A stretch of DNA of 64,000 nucleotides from Wocania ichthyoenteri Th78 (GCF_000789235.1 NZ_KN525716.1:3454100-3518099), one strand, 5' to 3'. Shown: positions 1 to 9,471, numbered from the stretch's first letter. Made by a program: numbers and translations. The notes: generated by a model not told the origin, from the sequence alone.

Positions 1-1
1 G

Positions 2-1726
2 TACCACTGTCAGTTATTTCGTGAGAACGAAAACACAGGCGATTTAATTCTAGATAATAACGATTTAGAGCGCGAACGCGGTATTACTATTACATCTAAA
101 AACGTTTCTGTAATTTATAAAGATACGAAAATTAACATTATAGATACCCCTGGTCACGCCGATTTTGGTGGAGAAGTAGAGCGTGTATTAAACATGGCTG
201 ATGGTGTTTTGCTTTTAGTTGATGCTTTTGAAGGGCCGATGCCACAAACGCGTTTTGTATTGCAAAAGGCGATTGATTTAGGCTTGAAACCTTGTGTGGT
301 TGTCAATAAAGTTGATAAAGAAAATTGTACGCCAGATGAGGTACATGAAAAGGTATTCGATTTAATGTTTGAGCTTGGTGCAGAAGAGTGGCAATTAGAT
401 TTCCCAACCGTTTACGGTTCGGCAAAAAACAATTGGATGAGTGATGATTGGCAAAATGAAACAGATAATATTGAGCCTTTATTAGATATGGTAATTGCCC
501 ATATTCCAGCTCCGAAATTGCCGGTAGGTAATACGCAAATGCTAATTACGTCTTTAGACTTTTCGTCATTTACAGGGCGAATTGCTATTGGACGTTTAAC
601 TAGAGGCGAATTAAAAGTAGGACAAAATATTTCGTTAGTAAAACGAGATGGTTCTATTGTGAAAAATAAAATTAAAGAGCTTCATGTTTTTGAAGGACTT
701 GGGCGTTTAAAAGTAGAGGAAGTTCAAACAGGAGATATTTGTGCTATCGTTGGTCTTGAAGGTTTTGAAATTGGTGATACGGTTGCCGATTTTGAAACAC
801 CTGAAGGTTTAAAAACCATTGCAATTGATGAGCCTACGATGAGTATGTTGTTTACCATTAACGATTCACCTTTCTTTGGAAAAGATGGGAAGTTTGTAAC
901 ATCACGTCATATTAAAGACAGATTGAATAAAGAATTAGAAAAGAACTTAGCATTAAGAGTTGAAGAAACCGATAGTGCTGATAAATTTATGGTTTTTGGT
1001 CGTGGCGTTTTACACTTATCGGTTTTAATTGAAACCATGCGTCGTGAAGGTTACGAGTTACAAATTGGGCAACCACAAGTAATTATTAAAGAAGTAGATG
1101 GTGTAAAATGTGAGCCAGTTGAAGAAATGACTATAGATTTACCAGAAACTGTTTCTGGTAAAGCAATTGAAATGGTAACGCTTCGTAAAGGTGAAATGCT
1201 AAGTATGGAGGCGAAAGGTGATAGAATGGTTTGTGAGTTTTTAGTGCCATCTAGAGGCATTATAGGTTTGCGTAATCAATTGTTAACCGCTACAGCTGGT
1301 GAAGCCATTATGGCGCACCGTTTTAAAGAATATCAACCCTTAAAAGGAGGTATTCCAGAGCGTCAAAATGGAAGTTTAGTATCTATGGAAAAAGGACAAG
1401 CTATTCCTTATTCTATTGATAAATTACAAGATAGGGGTAAGTTTTTTGTTGATCCAGGTGAAGATATTTATGAGGGACAAGTTATAGGAGAAAACTCTCG
1501 TGGTGATGATATGACGGTTAACGTAACAAAGACTAAAAAGTTGAGTAATGTACGTTCGTCTGGGGCAGATGATAAGGCTAAAATTGTACCAGCTATAAAA
1601 TTTAGTTTAGAAGAAGCTTTAGAATACATTCAAAAAGATGAGTATGTTGAGGTTACACCAAACTACTTGCGTTTACGTAAGGTCTTTTTAACAGAAGTTG
1701 AACGTAAAAGAAATAAATCAATCTAA
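2..1726 (+). CDS. typA: Translational GTPase TypA/BipA, 5' end cut by window
   Basis: This is a ribosome-associated GTPase of the EF-G-like family that helps ribosome assembly and stress adaptation. The frame is open from base 2, so the gene begins outside the window. About 25 N-terminal residues, including the P-loop, should be missing, since 574 residues are visible against roughly 600 for the family. Visible motifs are switch I (ERERGITI), G3 (DTPGHADF), G4 (NKVD) and G5 (SAK), followed by the domain II barrel, EF-G-like domains and the TypA-specific C-terminus (PSRGIIGLRNQLLT). The ATG at 194 is internal, not the start. A strong terminator follows at 1752-1784, so the gene probably ends its own transcript. 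The identification is very secure. Confidence 0.97.
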   Translation, partial: YHCQLFRENENTGDLILDNNDLERERGITITSKNVSVIYKDTKINIIDTPGHADFGGEVERVLNMADGVLLLVDAFEGPMPQTRFVLQKAIDLGLKPCVVVNKVDKENCTPDEVHEKVFDLMFELGAEEWQLDFPTVYGSAKNNWMSDDWQNETDNIEPLLDMVIAHIPAPKLPVGNTQMLITSLDFSSFTGRIAIGRLTRGELKVGQNISLVKRDGSIVKNKIKELHVFEGLGRLKVEEVQTGDICAIVGLEGFEIGDTVADFETPEGLKTIAIDEPTMSMLFTINDSPFFGKDGKFVTSRHIKDRLNKELEKNLALRVEETDSADKFMVFGRGVLHLSVLIETMRREGYELQIGQPQVIIKEVDGVKCEPVEEMTIDLPETVSGKAIEMVTLRKGEMLSMEAKGDRMVCEFLVPSRGIIGLRNQLLTATAGEAIMAHRFKEYQPLKGGIPERQNGSLVSMEKGQAIPYSIDKLQDRGKFFVDPGEDIYEGQVIGENSRGDDMTVNVTKTKKLSNVRSSGADDKAKIVPAIKFSLEEALEYIQKDEYVEVTPNYLRLRKVFLTEVERKRNKSI

Positions 1727-1751
1727 TTGATTACATTAGTACAAATTCTTT

Positions 1752-1784
1752 AAAGAGAAATTCTAATAGAATTTCTCTTTTTTT
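1752..1784 (+). terminator. Rho-independent terminator of typA
   Basis: A perfect 13-bp stem (1752-1764 with 1768-1780) with a 3-nt loop (aat) runs directly into a run of seven T. It sits 25 bases after the typA stop and ends 11 bases before the next start, so it should separate the two transcripts. Confidence 0.9.
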
Positions 1785-1795
1785 ATGGCATTAAT

Positions 1796-2035
1796 ATGGA
1801 GTTATTAGGCATTACAGCTACAGAATATATTGGCTATTTAGCATCGTTAATGGTGTTAATATCTTTTACAATGAAAAACGTAAAAAAGTTACGTTTTGTA
1901 AATATGGCAGGTTGTATTTTATTTATAGTTTATGGTTTTTTAATGCCAACAATAAGGATTGGACTACCAATAATTATTGCAAATGTTGCAATTTTATGTG
2001 TTAATTTATATTATTTGTTTTTAAAGCGGGAGTAG
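1796..2035 (+). CDS. Small three-helix membrane protein, YgjV-like
   Basis: This is a 79-residue, very hydrophobic protein with three predicted membrane helices (about residues 9-26, 32-50 and 56-75) and a basic loop MKNVKKLRF after the first helix. The pattern (IGYLASLMVLISFTMKN, then KLRFVNMAGC) resembles the YgjV-type inner-membrane family (Imp-YgjV), which is distantly similar to SemiSWEET half-transporters. No substrate can be inferred. It starts just after the typA terminator and is followed by a 177-base gap, so it looks monocistronic. The gene call is good because the reading frame is fully used and flanked by signals. The family call is moderate. Confidence 0.75.
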   Translation: MELLGITATEYIGYLASLMVLISFTMKNVKKLRFVNMAGCILFIVYGFLMPTIRIGLPIIIANVAILCVNLYYLFLKRE

Positions 2036-2113
2036 AGTGAGTTTCTATAAATCATTATTCTTCAGTTTTTCTTATCTATACTAATATTAAGCTATATACG
2101 TTAAATGATTTTG

Positions 2114-2121
2114 TATATTTG
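2114..2121 (+). promoter_or_regulatory. Candidate -7 element for the polysaccharide gene block
   Basis: TATATTTG matches the Bacteroidota -7 consensus TAnnTTTG. It lies about 90 bases before the TTG start at 2213. No good TTG -33 element is seen at the usual distance, so this is only a candidate. Confidence 0.4.
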
Positions 2122-2212
2122 AATCATACAGGAAAGAGACACAATTTTCTTGTATTTATCTAAAATTGCATTAAAAATATTAACCTTTTTAAGAAAAGTA
2201 AATTCATATTAA

Positions 2213-3520
2213 TTGAAAAAATTAATAGATTATATAAATAACAATGTTTTAATAAAAATTACCTCGCTAAAAACTGCTGCTATTTTTACAAGAATGATTG
2301 CAGGTATATTAACATCAAAAGCTATTGCTGTTTTTATTGGAGCAGAAGGGTTGGCTTTAATTGGTAATTTACGCAATTTTGTTAACTCCATTCAATCGGT
2401 TGCAATATTAGGTTTTTATAAAGGAGCGGTAAAGTATATAGCAGAATATAAAGATAATGTTGTTAGGTTAAGTAAAACAATTTCTACGGTTTATTACATT
2501 GGCTTTGTTTCTTCAATTTTAGTATCACTTTTATGTTATTTTAATGCGGAAAATATTAATAATGTTATTTTTCCAAATTATAGTAATTATGCTTATGTAA
2601 TTAAAATATTTGCTATTGTGCTCCCTTTTTATTCATTGAATATGTTTTCGTTTTCAATAATGAATGGCTTTTCAAAGTATAAAATACTAATCATAATAAA
2701 TATTATTGGTCAAATTTTGGGCGTCTCTATTGCGTTACTTTTAATTTATCAAAATAATATAGATGGGGCTTTAATTTCGGTTGCAATTGCAGAGTCATTA
2801 ATATTTTTAATCACCTTAGTAGGTATTATAAACCGACGTAGTTTAACGCCACTTATACAAGTAAAGCATATAAGCTTTAGTTATTTTAAACGATTAAGTT
2901 CATATTCAGTTATGGCATTATTTTCGGCTGTTTTATTACCCATAGTAGCTTTAGCTATTCGGTCATATATGATTGAGAATATTGGTTATAAAGATGCGGG
3001 CTTTTGGGAGGCTATGACGCGGATATCTAAATATTATTTAATGCTCGTTAGCTCCTTAATCGCTCTATATATATTACCTCGATTTTCTGAAATTGATAAT
3101 GTTAAAACTTTTAGGAAAGAAGTTTTTGGATTTTACAGAACCGTCATACCAATATTGGCTTTAGGTTTGTTATTAATATATTTATTACGACCCTTTATTG
3201 TAGCTATTATTTTCTCTGATGAATTTAAACCCGTTGAAGACTTATTTTTATGGCAATTGTTAGGAGATTTTTTAAAGGTCTTATCGTTAGTTATTGCATA
3301 CCAGTTTTTAGCAAAAAAAATGTTTTGGCACTATATTGTAACTGAGGCATTCTTAATTATAATTTTGTATACAACAAGTGTTTATTTTATTAATATGTTT
3401 GGTTTAAAAGGTGCTGTAATTGGTCATTTTGTTAGTTACTTAATGTATTATAGTGTTATTTTATTGATATTTGGAAGCTCTCTTTTTGGAGTGGATAATA
3501 ATGAAGGCCGTCAAGCTTAA
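2213..3520 (+). CDS. O-antigen translocase (Wzx-type flippase), copy 1
   Basis: This 435-residue polytopic membrane protein has the WzxE/O-antigen translocase pattern. The N-terminal block reads ITSLKTAAIFTRMIAGILTSKAIAVFIG, then NLRNFVNSIQSVAILG and AVKYIAE, with about 12 hydrophobic helices to the C-terminus. Proteins of this MOP-superfamily group flip lipid-linked oligosaccharides across the inner membrane. The start is a TTG codon (2213), chosen because the conserved N-terminus begins there and no ATG lies nearby. A close paralogue follows after 13 bases, and the gene heads an apparent operon running to 7539. Base composition is clearly more AT-rich than in the housekeeping neighbours, as is common for exchanged polysaccharide loci. 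The lipid-linked substrate is unknown. Confidence 0.88.
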   Translation: MKKLIDYINNNVLIKITSLKTAAIFTRMIAGILTSKAIAVFIGAEGLALIGNLRNFVNSIQSVAILGFYKGAVKYIAEYKDNVVRLSKTISTVYYIGFVSSILVSLLCYFNAENINNVIFPNYSNYAYVIKIFAIVLPFYSLNMFSFSIMNGFSKYKILIIINIIGQILGVSIALLLIYQNNIDGALISVAIAESLIFLITLVGIINRRSLTPLIQVKHISFSYFKRLSSYSVMALFSAVLLPIVALAIRSYMIENIGYKDAGFWEAMTRISKYYLMLVSSLIALYILPRFSEIDNVKTFRKEVFGFYRTVIPILALGLLLIYLLRPFIVAIIFSDEFKPVEDLFLWQLLGDFLKVLSLVIAYQFLAKKMFWHYIVTEAFLIIILYTTSVYFINMFGLKGAVIGHFVSYLMYYSVILLIFGSSLFGVDNNEGRQA

Positions 3521-3533
3521 AATGTAATAATTA

Positions 3534-4829
3534 ATGTTAAAACTGATAAGGGAGCAGCTAAAAAGTAGTGTTTTATTTAAAGCTATTTCTTTTAACTCAT
3601 TAGGTGTTTTAGCGAAATTAATTACTGGATTTGCCATATCTAAATTTATGGCTGTATTTATTGGACCTTCAGGTATGGCCATATCTGGTAACTTATCAAA
3701 CTTTATGCAATCTTTAGAAAGCTTATCTTCATTAGGGCTTCAAAATGGCATAATTAAATATATAGCAGAATCTAAAGATGATAAGCTTCAATTTAAAAAA
3801 GTAGTTTCTGCTGGGTTTTTAATTTCGCTTGGCATAGGTATATTAACATCGTTATTTCTTTTTTTGTTTTCTGACTCATTAAGTCAATTAGTATTTAGTA
3901 CGCTTAAATATTCTATTTTGTTTAAAACATCGGCGGTAATAATGCCTTTTTATGCTTTGCACATTTTCTTTATAGCCGTTATAAGTGGATTAAAAAAAAT
4001 TAAAGATTTAGTTATAATTAATATCATAGGATATTTGCTTTCCGCATTATTAATCATTTTTTTAATGAACAGAAACCAGTTAGACGGCGCGTTACTTTCA
4101 ATTGTATTAACACCCTTAATCCTTTTTTTATCACTTTTAATAAAGTTTAAGTTAGTAAATAAAGTAATTAGAAACATTAGTTTTATTTCAACTTCAAAAC
4201 CTTATGCATTAAAAATTATATCTTTTTTTTCAATGACTTTGTTTTCAGGAGTTATGTTTCCTTTTATATTTTTGTTAATCAGAAATCATATTATTGATAC
4301 TGTTGGAGTTACTGAAGCAGGGTATTGGGAAGCTACAAGAAAACTATCTAATTATTATATGCTGTTTGTTTATACATTGTTTAATATATATTTATTGCCA
4401 ACATTATCAGAAGATGTAAATAACACAAAGTTTAAAAATACGGTTTTAAATTTTTATAAGGGTATATTGCCAATAGTTTTATTGGGTTTTATAACCATTT
4501 ATTTCCTTAGGTTTTTTATAATAAGAGTTGTTTTTACTGACGAGTTTTTAAGTATGCAAGAATTGTTTGGCTGGCAATTAATTGGAGATTTTTTTAGAAT
4601 AGTATCGCTTACAATAGCGTATCAATTTTTTGCAAAAAAAATGATACACAAATATTTAATATGCGAAATAATATTGATGTTATTTATTTATTTGTCAAGC
4701 ATCTATTTAGTAAATTATTTAAGTGTTTTAGGCGCCGTTAAAGCCCATGCTTTTAGCTATATATTTTATACCTTGCTTATGTTTTATGTTTTTAAAAATG
4801 AATTATTTAAGAGACATGTTGCTGAATAA
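3534..4829 (+). CDS. O-antigen translocase (Wzx-type flippase), copy 2
   Basis: This 431-residue membrane protein is colinear with the preceding flippase along its whole length. The same landmarks occur in order: an opening KLI..LKSSVLFKAISFNSLGVLAKLITGFAISKFMAVFIG-type block (given here only in outline), NLSNFMQSLESLSSLG, IKYIAESKDD, then EAGYWEA(T)RK and DEF-x7-WQLIGDF near the end. The two are clearly diverged rather than recent copies, which suggests they flip different lipid-linked sugars or serve different steps. It starts 13 bases after copy 1 and its 3' end overlaps the next gene. The family call is firm. Why the locus needs two flippases is not clear from the sequence. Confidence 0.88.
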   Translation: MLKLIREQLKSSVLFKAISFNSLGVLAKLITGFAISKFMAVFIGPSGMAISGNLSNFMQSLESLSSLGLQNGIIKYIAESKDDKLQFKKVVSAGFLISLGIGILTSLFLFLFSDSLSQLVFSTLKYSILFKTSAVIMPFYALHIFFIAVISGLKKIKDLVIINIIGYLLSALLIIFLMNRNQLDGALLSIVLTPLILFLSLLIKFKLVNKVIRNISFISTSKPYALKIISFFSMTLFSGVMFPFIFLLIRNHIIDTVGVTEAGYWEATRKLSNYYMLFVYTLFNIYLLPTLSEDVNNTKFKNTVLNFYKGILPIVLLGFITIYFLRFFIIRVVFTDEFLSMQELFGWQLIGDFFRIVSLTIAYQFFAKKMIHKYLICEIILMLFIYLSSIYLVNYLSVLGAVKAHAFSYIFYTLLMFYVFKNELFKRHVAE

Positions 4830-6447
4830 CAAGAGTAAAAAAAAACTTATCATAGAATTATTATTTTTAATTTCTATAATAATTTCTTCAGCTTTTGAAT
4901 TAATATTTAGTGAATTTGGGTATCAAAGATTATTAAATTTTACTGAAAATATATTATTTGCATTAATTTTAATAATACCGCTTAGTTTTTTAAATAGTAA
5001 AAAACCATGCTTTTTTTATTTCAATATAGTATTTGTCTTTTTTAACATTATATTGTTTTTTGAAACTTCCTACTATTATATTTTTAATGTAGATATATCA
5101 CCATCTGCTATTTATGTTTTATTAGAAACAAATAAATTTGAAACTAAAGAGTTTCTTTCTTTTTATTTGGATGGATATATAATTGTTTATGGTCTCTTTT
5201 TACTTCTGCTAGTTATTATAAGTGTTCTGGCAGACAACAAAAAATTGTTATATGTTAAAAAATCGGCACTTGGTACTAAACCACTAGTGCTAAGTTTAAT
5301 TATTGTTTTATTTGTTTTAAAAGCTACACCATTAAGGCATCAAAACTTACCTTACTTATTGCTAAAGTCTTTTTATGTAGTGTATTATGAATCTGGTGTT
5401 ATAAATGCTAGTGCTTATAAAAGTGAAAAAGGAATTTTTAATCACACAGAAACAGCAAATAATAATAAAAAGAAGTTATATGTTGTAATAATAGGGGAGT
5501 CCACCACAAGTAATAATATGTCGTTGTATGGTTATAATAGAAAGACAAACCCATTGCTATCAAAACAAGAAGGTTTAAGTGTTTTTAAAGATGTTATAAG
5601 CCCGCATGCCGGAACAACAGCCTCCATAACTAAAGCTTTTAGTTTGCAAGATTACGAACAGTCTTCAACAAGCCAAGGTTCCATTATACAGCTTTTAAAT
5701 GCAGCAAACCACGAAACTTATTGGGTGTCTAACCAAGAGCCTGTTGGGTTTGCCGAAACCGATATTACTAAAGTTATCAAAGCTTGCAAGAATAAAATTT
5801 ATTTTTCTACCAAAAGCTCTGAAGACACACGGTTATACGATGATGTGATTTTTGATAAATTAGATGAGGTGATTAACAAAAAAGAAAACAACAAAATTCT
5901 TTTTATACACTTACAAGGCACTCATATTTATTATAAAAACAGATATCCAGAACGTTTTAATGTTTTTAAAAATAATGTTAACAATAAAATTATATCTAAA
6001 GCGCATGATTTTGAAATAATTAATGAATATGATAATGCTGTTTTGTACAACGATTATATCGTTAATACCATAATCCAAAAAATAAAGCACACAAATAACG
6101 AAAGCTTTGTGCTTTATTTTTCAGATCATGGTGAAGAAGTTTATCATACCATAAAATTTGTTGGGCACAATGATGATGTTGGCACACTACCAATGTTTCA
6201 AATACCTTTTATGCTTTGGCAATCTGAAACCTTTAAAAAAAATAATTCTATTGAAATTGATTTAGATAGGCCGTACATGACAGACGATTTATTTCATAGT
6301 ATTGCCCATTTATGCGATGTTAGTAACAAGCACGTAAATTTAAAAAAGAGTATTTTTAGTAAATCATTTAAAAAAAGAAAAAGAATTATTTTGAATAATA
6401 AAGATTACGATTCGCTATACGTTATTGAAAATAAAAAGAAAAATTAA
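4816..6447 (+). CDS. Phosphoethanolamine transferase-like, sulfatase-fold membrane enzyme
   Basis: Five N-terminal membrane helices are followed by a periplasmic alkaline-phosphatase/sulfatase-like domain, the architecture of EptA-type transferases that add phosphoethanolamine to lipid A or core sugars. Catalytic landmarks are IGESTTSNNMSLYGYNRKTN (metal site), SPHAGTT with the expected Thr nucleophile, FSDHGEE and GHNDDVGT (second metal group). The start is uncertain: the frame is open from 4747, and ATG codons occur at 4798 and 4816. I prefer 4816, which leaves a 14-base overlap with the flippase gene and a short cytoplasmic leader before helix 1. The gene is part of the 2213-7539 operon and probably decorates the glycan or lipid made there. 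Confidence 0.85.
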   Translation: MLLNNKSKKKLIIELLFLISIIISSAFELIFSEFGYQRLLNFTENILFALILIIPLSFLNSKKPCFFYFNIVFVFFNIILFFETSYYYIFNVDISPSAIYVLLETNKFETKEFLSFYLDGYIIVYGLFLLLLVIISVLADNKKLLYVKKSALGTKPLVLSLIIVLFVLKATPLRHQNLPYLLLKSFYVVYYESGVINASAYKSEKGIFNHTETANNNKKKLYVVIIGESTTSNNMSLYGYNRKTNPLLSKQEGLSVFKDVISPHAGTTASITKAFSLQDYEQSSTSQGSIIQLLNAANHETYWVSNQEPVGFAETDITKVIKACKNKIYFSTKSSEDTRLYDDVIFDKLDEVINKKENNKILFIHLQGTHIYYKNRYPERFNVFKNNVNNKIISKAHDFEIINEYDNAVLYNDYIVNTIIQKIKHTNNESFVLYFSDHGEEVYHTIKFVGHNDDVGTLPMFQIPFMLWQSETFKKNNSIEIDLDRPYMTDDLFHSIAHLCDVSNKHVNLKKSIFSKSFKKRKRIILNNKDYDSLYVIENKKKN

Positions 6448-6453
6448 GGTTTT

Positions 6454-7539
6454 ATGAAGGTGTGTATCGTAACAACTTCTTTAGGGCTTGGAGGAGCAGA
6501 AAAGGCTGCTGCAATGCAATCTATCATGCTTACCAAATTGGGTTATCAAGTTCATATCGTCTTAATTTCTAATATCATAGTATTTAACTATAAAGGAATC
6601 ATTTTTAACCTCGGCGAATTAAAAGACAAAAACAACACGTTTATTGGAAAAATCAAAAGGACATTTTTATTCAGGAAATATTTAAAGGATAATAAATTTG
6701 ATGCTATAATAGACAACCGATTAAGAAGTAATGAACTATTAAACGAAATAGGGGTTTGTAAGTATGTTTACCGAAACTTTAAAGTTTTATATGTGGTACA
6801 CAGTGCTTCTTATAAAGAAGAAATCTTAAAAAGCACATATTTAAAAAAATGGTTATTAAGTAAAGCCTTTAAAATAATAACAGTAAGTGAAGGATTGCGC
6901 GTGTTTTTAAAACAATTTTATAATAACAATACATTAGTGTGCATTGAAAATGCTGTAGATGTCGAAGCTATAAATTATGTGATAAACCAACCTTTTGAAA
7001 TACCATATAAATATATTTTATTTTGTGGAAGATTTGATGAAAAATGTAAAAACATTAAATTGTTAATTAGTGCATATAGTAAATCTAAAATTTTCAATAA
7101 CGGTATCAAATTAATGCTTGTAGGAGAAGGTGACGATAGGGAAATGTATGAGGAATTGGTGGCTAATTTAAACATAGCAAAGTATGTCGAATTTAAGCCA
7201 TTTACAATCAATCCGTATGTTTATATGAAGCATGCAATAGCAACCGTTTTAACAAGTTTTTATGAAGGATTCCCTTTGGTTTTAGTAGAGTCTTTAGTCT
7301 GCGGCACACCCGTTATAGCCATTAATTGCGAAACGGGACCATCAGAAATTATAGTAAATAATGTTAATGGTTTATTATTAGAAACCTACAATGAAGATGA
7401 ACTAAGTTTTGCTTTACAGAAAATTACAAATGAAAAAGACACTTTAAATAAGTTTAAAGCAAATGCTGTAGAAAGTATTCAAAAATTTAATTTTACAAGC
7501 ATTTCAGAAAAATGGAAAAATATATTTGAAAACCATTAA
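6454..7539 (+). CDS. Glycosyltransferase family 4 (GT-B fold)
   Basis: This 361-residue cytosolic or membrane-associated glycosyltransferase begins with the N-terminal Rossmann signature VTTSLGLGGAEKAA. The C-terminal GT4 domain carries ILFCGRFDEKCKNI, LMLVGEGDD and the nucleotide-sugar site EGFPLVLVESLVCGTPVIA (E-x7-E type), then GPSEII and NVNGLL. It starts six bases after the phosphoethanolamine-transferase-like gene and is the last gene of the operon. Family members add a hexose or a related sugar from a nucleotide donor to a growing lipid-linked glycan; the donor cannot be read from sequence. The opposite-strand reading frame inside it is a shadow. Confidence 0.92.
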   Translation: MKVCIVTTSLGLGGAEKAAAMQSIMLTKLGYQVHIVLISNIIVFNYKGIIFNLGELKDKNNTFIGKIKRTFLFRKYLKDNKFDAIIDNRLRSNELLNEIGVCKYVYRNFKVLYVVHSASYKEEILKSTYLKKWLLSKAFKIITVSEGLRVFLKQFYNNNTLVCIENAVDVEAINYVINQPFEIPYKYILFCGRFDEKCKNIKLLISAYSKSKIFNNGIKLMLVGEGDDREMYEELVANLNIAKYVEFKPFTINPYVYMKHAIATVLTSFYEGFPLVLVESLVCGTPVIAINCETGPSEIIVNNVNGLLLETYNEDELSFALQKITNEKDTLNKFKANAVESIQKFNFTSISEKWKNIFENH

Positions 7540-7592
7540 TGTTTTGATTAAAAAAAGCAGTTATTAATAGGAAAGGGCTGTTAGTAATTTAA

Positions 7593-8534
7593 CTATTTGT
7601 AAGAACTCAAGTTAACATGAAAGCTTCTTAAAAAATATTTAAGGCGAAACATAAGTTTTAAAAAAAATGAATTCGTTTGAAGTAAAAAACGTTGTTTCTT
7701 ATTCAAATTCTGTTTGTCCAAGTTTTTTAAAAAATGTGCTTGCTGCTTTTTATTATTGACTAACTTATATTGAAGTACAATAGAAAATCGATTTAAATCC
7801 AAATACTTCTTTAATGACGGGTTGTTTTTGGCAGCTTCTTCATATTTGTCTAAATCTAGAAATTGACGCAAATTCGTGTTGGATTTAGAAACTCTATTGT
7901 CTGCATGTAGATTGTATATGGCTGTAACTTGATTATTAAAAGCGACTTTATATTGCAAGGCAATTTGTATCCATAAATCGGTATCTTCACCAGCGCCAAG
8001 TGTGATTTTTTCATCAAAGCCCCCAAAGTTTTGCAAAACGTTTTTTGGAACGATCACTGCCGATGTCCAAGCAATACAACTCACAAAACTAGATTCAAAA
8101 TAATTTTCTACAATACCTACCCAGTTTTTTGGAATGTTTAAATAGTAAGATTCTATTTTTATATTATAATTTCTTTTTTCGTAAGCACTTGCGTACAGTC
8201 CACAATTTGGAAAGTTTTCAATCATATATTTTTGTAATTCCAAATGGTTTGATAGCCATAAATCATCCGCATCTAAAAATGCTATGTAGTTGGTAGATGC
8301 TTTAGAAATACCAAAATTTCTAGCATGCGAAACGCCTTGATTTTCAATAGTAAAAATAGAAATTCTAGAATCTTCTACTTTGTTAACCTCTTCAACGCTA
8401 TTATCTGTACTCCCGTCATCAACAATAATAACCTCAAAATCTTGAAAGGTTTGATTTAAAACACTTCTAAGGGTGTCTTCTATATATTTTTCTTTATTAT
8501 ATAAAGGAATTATAACTGAAAAAAAAGGAGCCAT
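7593..8534 (-). CDS. Glycosyltransferase family 2 (GT-A fold)
   Basis: This 313-residue enzyme has a classic N-terminal GT2 domain: FSVIIPLYNKEKYIEDTLRS, the nucleotide-binding VDDGSTDNS, the AFLDADD metal motif (DxD equivalent), then GGFDEKITLGAGEDTDLWIQ as acceptor/ED motif. The C-terminal third is basic and helical without a recognisable domain. It faces the GT4 gene tail to tail across 53 bases and so is transcribed separately from the flippase operon, though it most likely serves the same glycan pathway. Donor and acceptor are unknown. Confidence 0.92.
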   Translation of the reverse strand: MAPFFSVIIPLYNKEKYIEDTLRSVLNQTFQDFEVIIVDDGSTDNSVEEVNKVEDSRISIFTIENQGVSHARNFGISKASTNYIAFLDADDLWLSNHLELQKYMIENFPNCGLYASAYEKRNYNIKIESYYLNIPKNWVGIVENYFESSFVSCIAWTSAVIVPKNVLQNFGGFDEKITLGAGEDTDLWIQIALQYKVAFNNQVTAIYNLHADNRVSKSNTNLRQFLDLDKYEEAAKNNPSLKKYLDLNRFSIVLQYKLVNNKKQQAHFLKNLDKQNLNKKQRFLLQTNSFFLKLMFRLKYFLRSFHVNLSSYK

Positions 8535-8607
8535 TTTAAGTAAGTTTTCGATAAAAAAGAGTGTGTTCTTTAACTATTTTTTATAAATCTTATTATTAGT
8601 AGCATAA

Positions 8608-9291
8608 TTAACTTTTACGCTGTACCACCTCATAAACCGCATTGTCATCACATTTTAAGGTTTTACTTGGGTATTTAAGTAACAATGCATAATCGTGAGT
8701 TGCCATTAAAATAGTGTTGCCGTTTTTATTAATGTCTTGTAAAACCTCCATGACTTCAACGCTAGTTTGCGGGTCTAAATTTCCAGTAGGTTCATCGGCA
8801 AGTATTAATTCTGGGTTATTAAGTAAAGCTCTTGCAATGGCAATACGTTGTTGCTCGCCACCAGAAAGCTCGTGCGGAAACTTAAACCCTTTAGTTTTCA
8901 TATCCACTTTATTTAATACTTGCTCAACTCGCGTTTCCATGTCGCTTTTATCTTTCCAACCAGTAGCTTTCAAAACAAATAATAAATTATCGTTAACCGT
9001 TCTATCTGTCAGTAATTTAAAATCTTGAAAAACGACACCTAATTTTCGTCTTAAAAATGGAATCTCTTTTTCTTTGAGGGTTTTTAGGTTGTAATCTACA
9101 ATATACCCTTCGCCTTCGGTTAGAGGTAAATCACCATAAAGTGTTTTCATAAAGCTACTTTTTCCAGTGCCTGTTTTACCAATTAAATACACAAAATCAC
9201 CTTTGTTAATTTCTACATTAACGTTGGCAAGCACCAAACTATCGCCTTGGTAAATTGAAGCGTCTTTTAATTGTAATATGGGATTCGACAT
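8608..9291 (-). CDS. ftsE: Cell division ATP-binding protein FtsE
   Basis: This 227-residue ABC ATPase shows Walker A (GKTGTGKSS), Q-loop (VFQDFKLL), signature (LSGGEQQR), Walker B (LILADEPTGNLD) and H-loop (MATHD). Length and the spacing around the Q-loop fit FtsE, which with FtsX controls septal peptidoglycan hydrolysis. The frame is open to 9339, but the methionine at 9291 (MSNPILQL) begins the conserved part, and the 16 extra residues upstream look unlike the family. No ftsX is adjacent; in this group the two are commonly separate. The next gene downstream on this strand (GT2) is 73 bases away. Confidence 0.88.
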   Translation of the reverse strand: MSNPILQLKDASIYQGDSLVLANVNVEINKGDFVYLIGKTGTGKSSFMKTLYGDLPLTEGEGYIVDYNLKTLKEKEIPFLRRKLGVVFQDFKLLTDRTVNDNLLFVLKATGWKDKSDMETRVEQVLNKVDMKTKGFKFPHELSGGEQQRIAIARALLNNPELILADEPTGNLDPQTSVEVMEVLQDINKNGNTILMATHDYALLLKYPSKTLKCDDNAVYEVVQRKS

Positions 9292-9463
9292 AAATAGCAA
9301 ACGTTTTAAGTTTCGTAAAAGTATTGTTAAAAACACCAAATTCCAAACCTAAAATTCCAAATCTAAATAGGCGTATTTGTTTAAGAGTTCAGTCTTTTTT
9401 AATATTTAATAACTCGGTTTATAATTATGGCACGATTATTACGTTATAAGTTTCATATTAAAT

Positions 9464-9471
9464 TATCTTTG
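9464..9471 (+). promoter_or_regulatory. Candidate -7 element for the TPR gene
   Basis: TATCTTTG matches TAnnTTTG and lies 26 bases before the ATG at 9498. A TTA (not TTG) stands at 9444, 17 bases upstream. The short leader fits the usual flavobacterial arrangement. Confidence 0.45.

Noticed and set aside
1051-1260. Antisense reading frame inside typA
   Set aside because: It lies wholly within a well-conserved gene and its translation has no recognisable domain.
4747-4815. N-terminal extension of the phosphoethanolamine-transferase-like gene
   Set aside because: The extension lies inside the preceding flippase gene and adds a hydrophobic stretch not expected before helix 1; starts at 4798 or 4816 are better.
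8714-9028. 104-residue plus-strand frame opposite ftsE
   Set aside because: It mirrors the Walker B and signature region of ftsE; Ser- and Leu-rich shadow of a conserved gene.
9292-9339. 16-residue extension of FtsE
   Set aside because: The family begins at MSNPILQL; the extra segment lies in what should be the promoter region.
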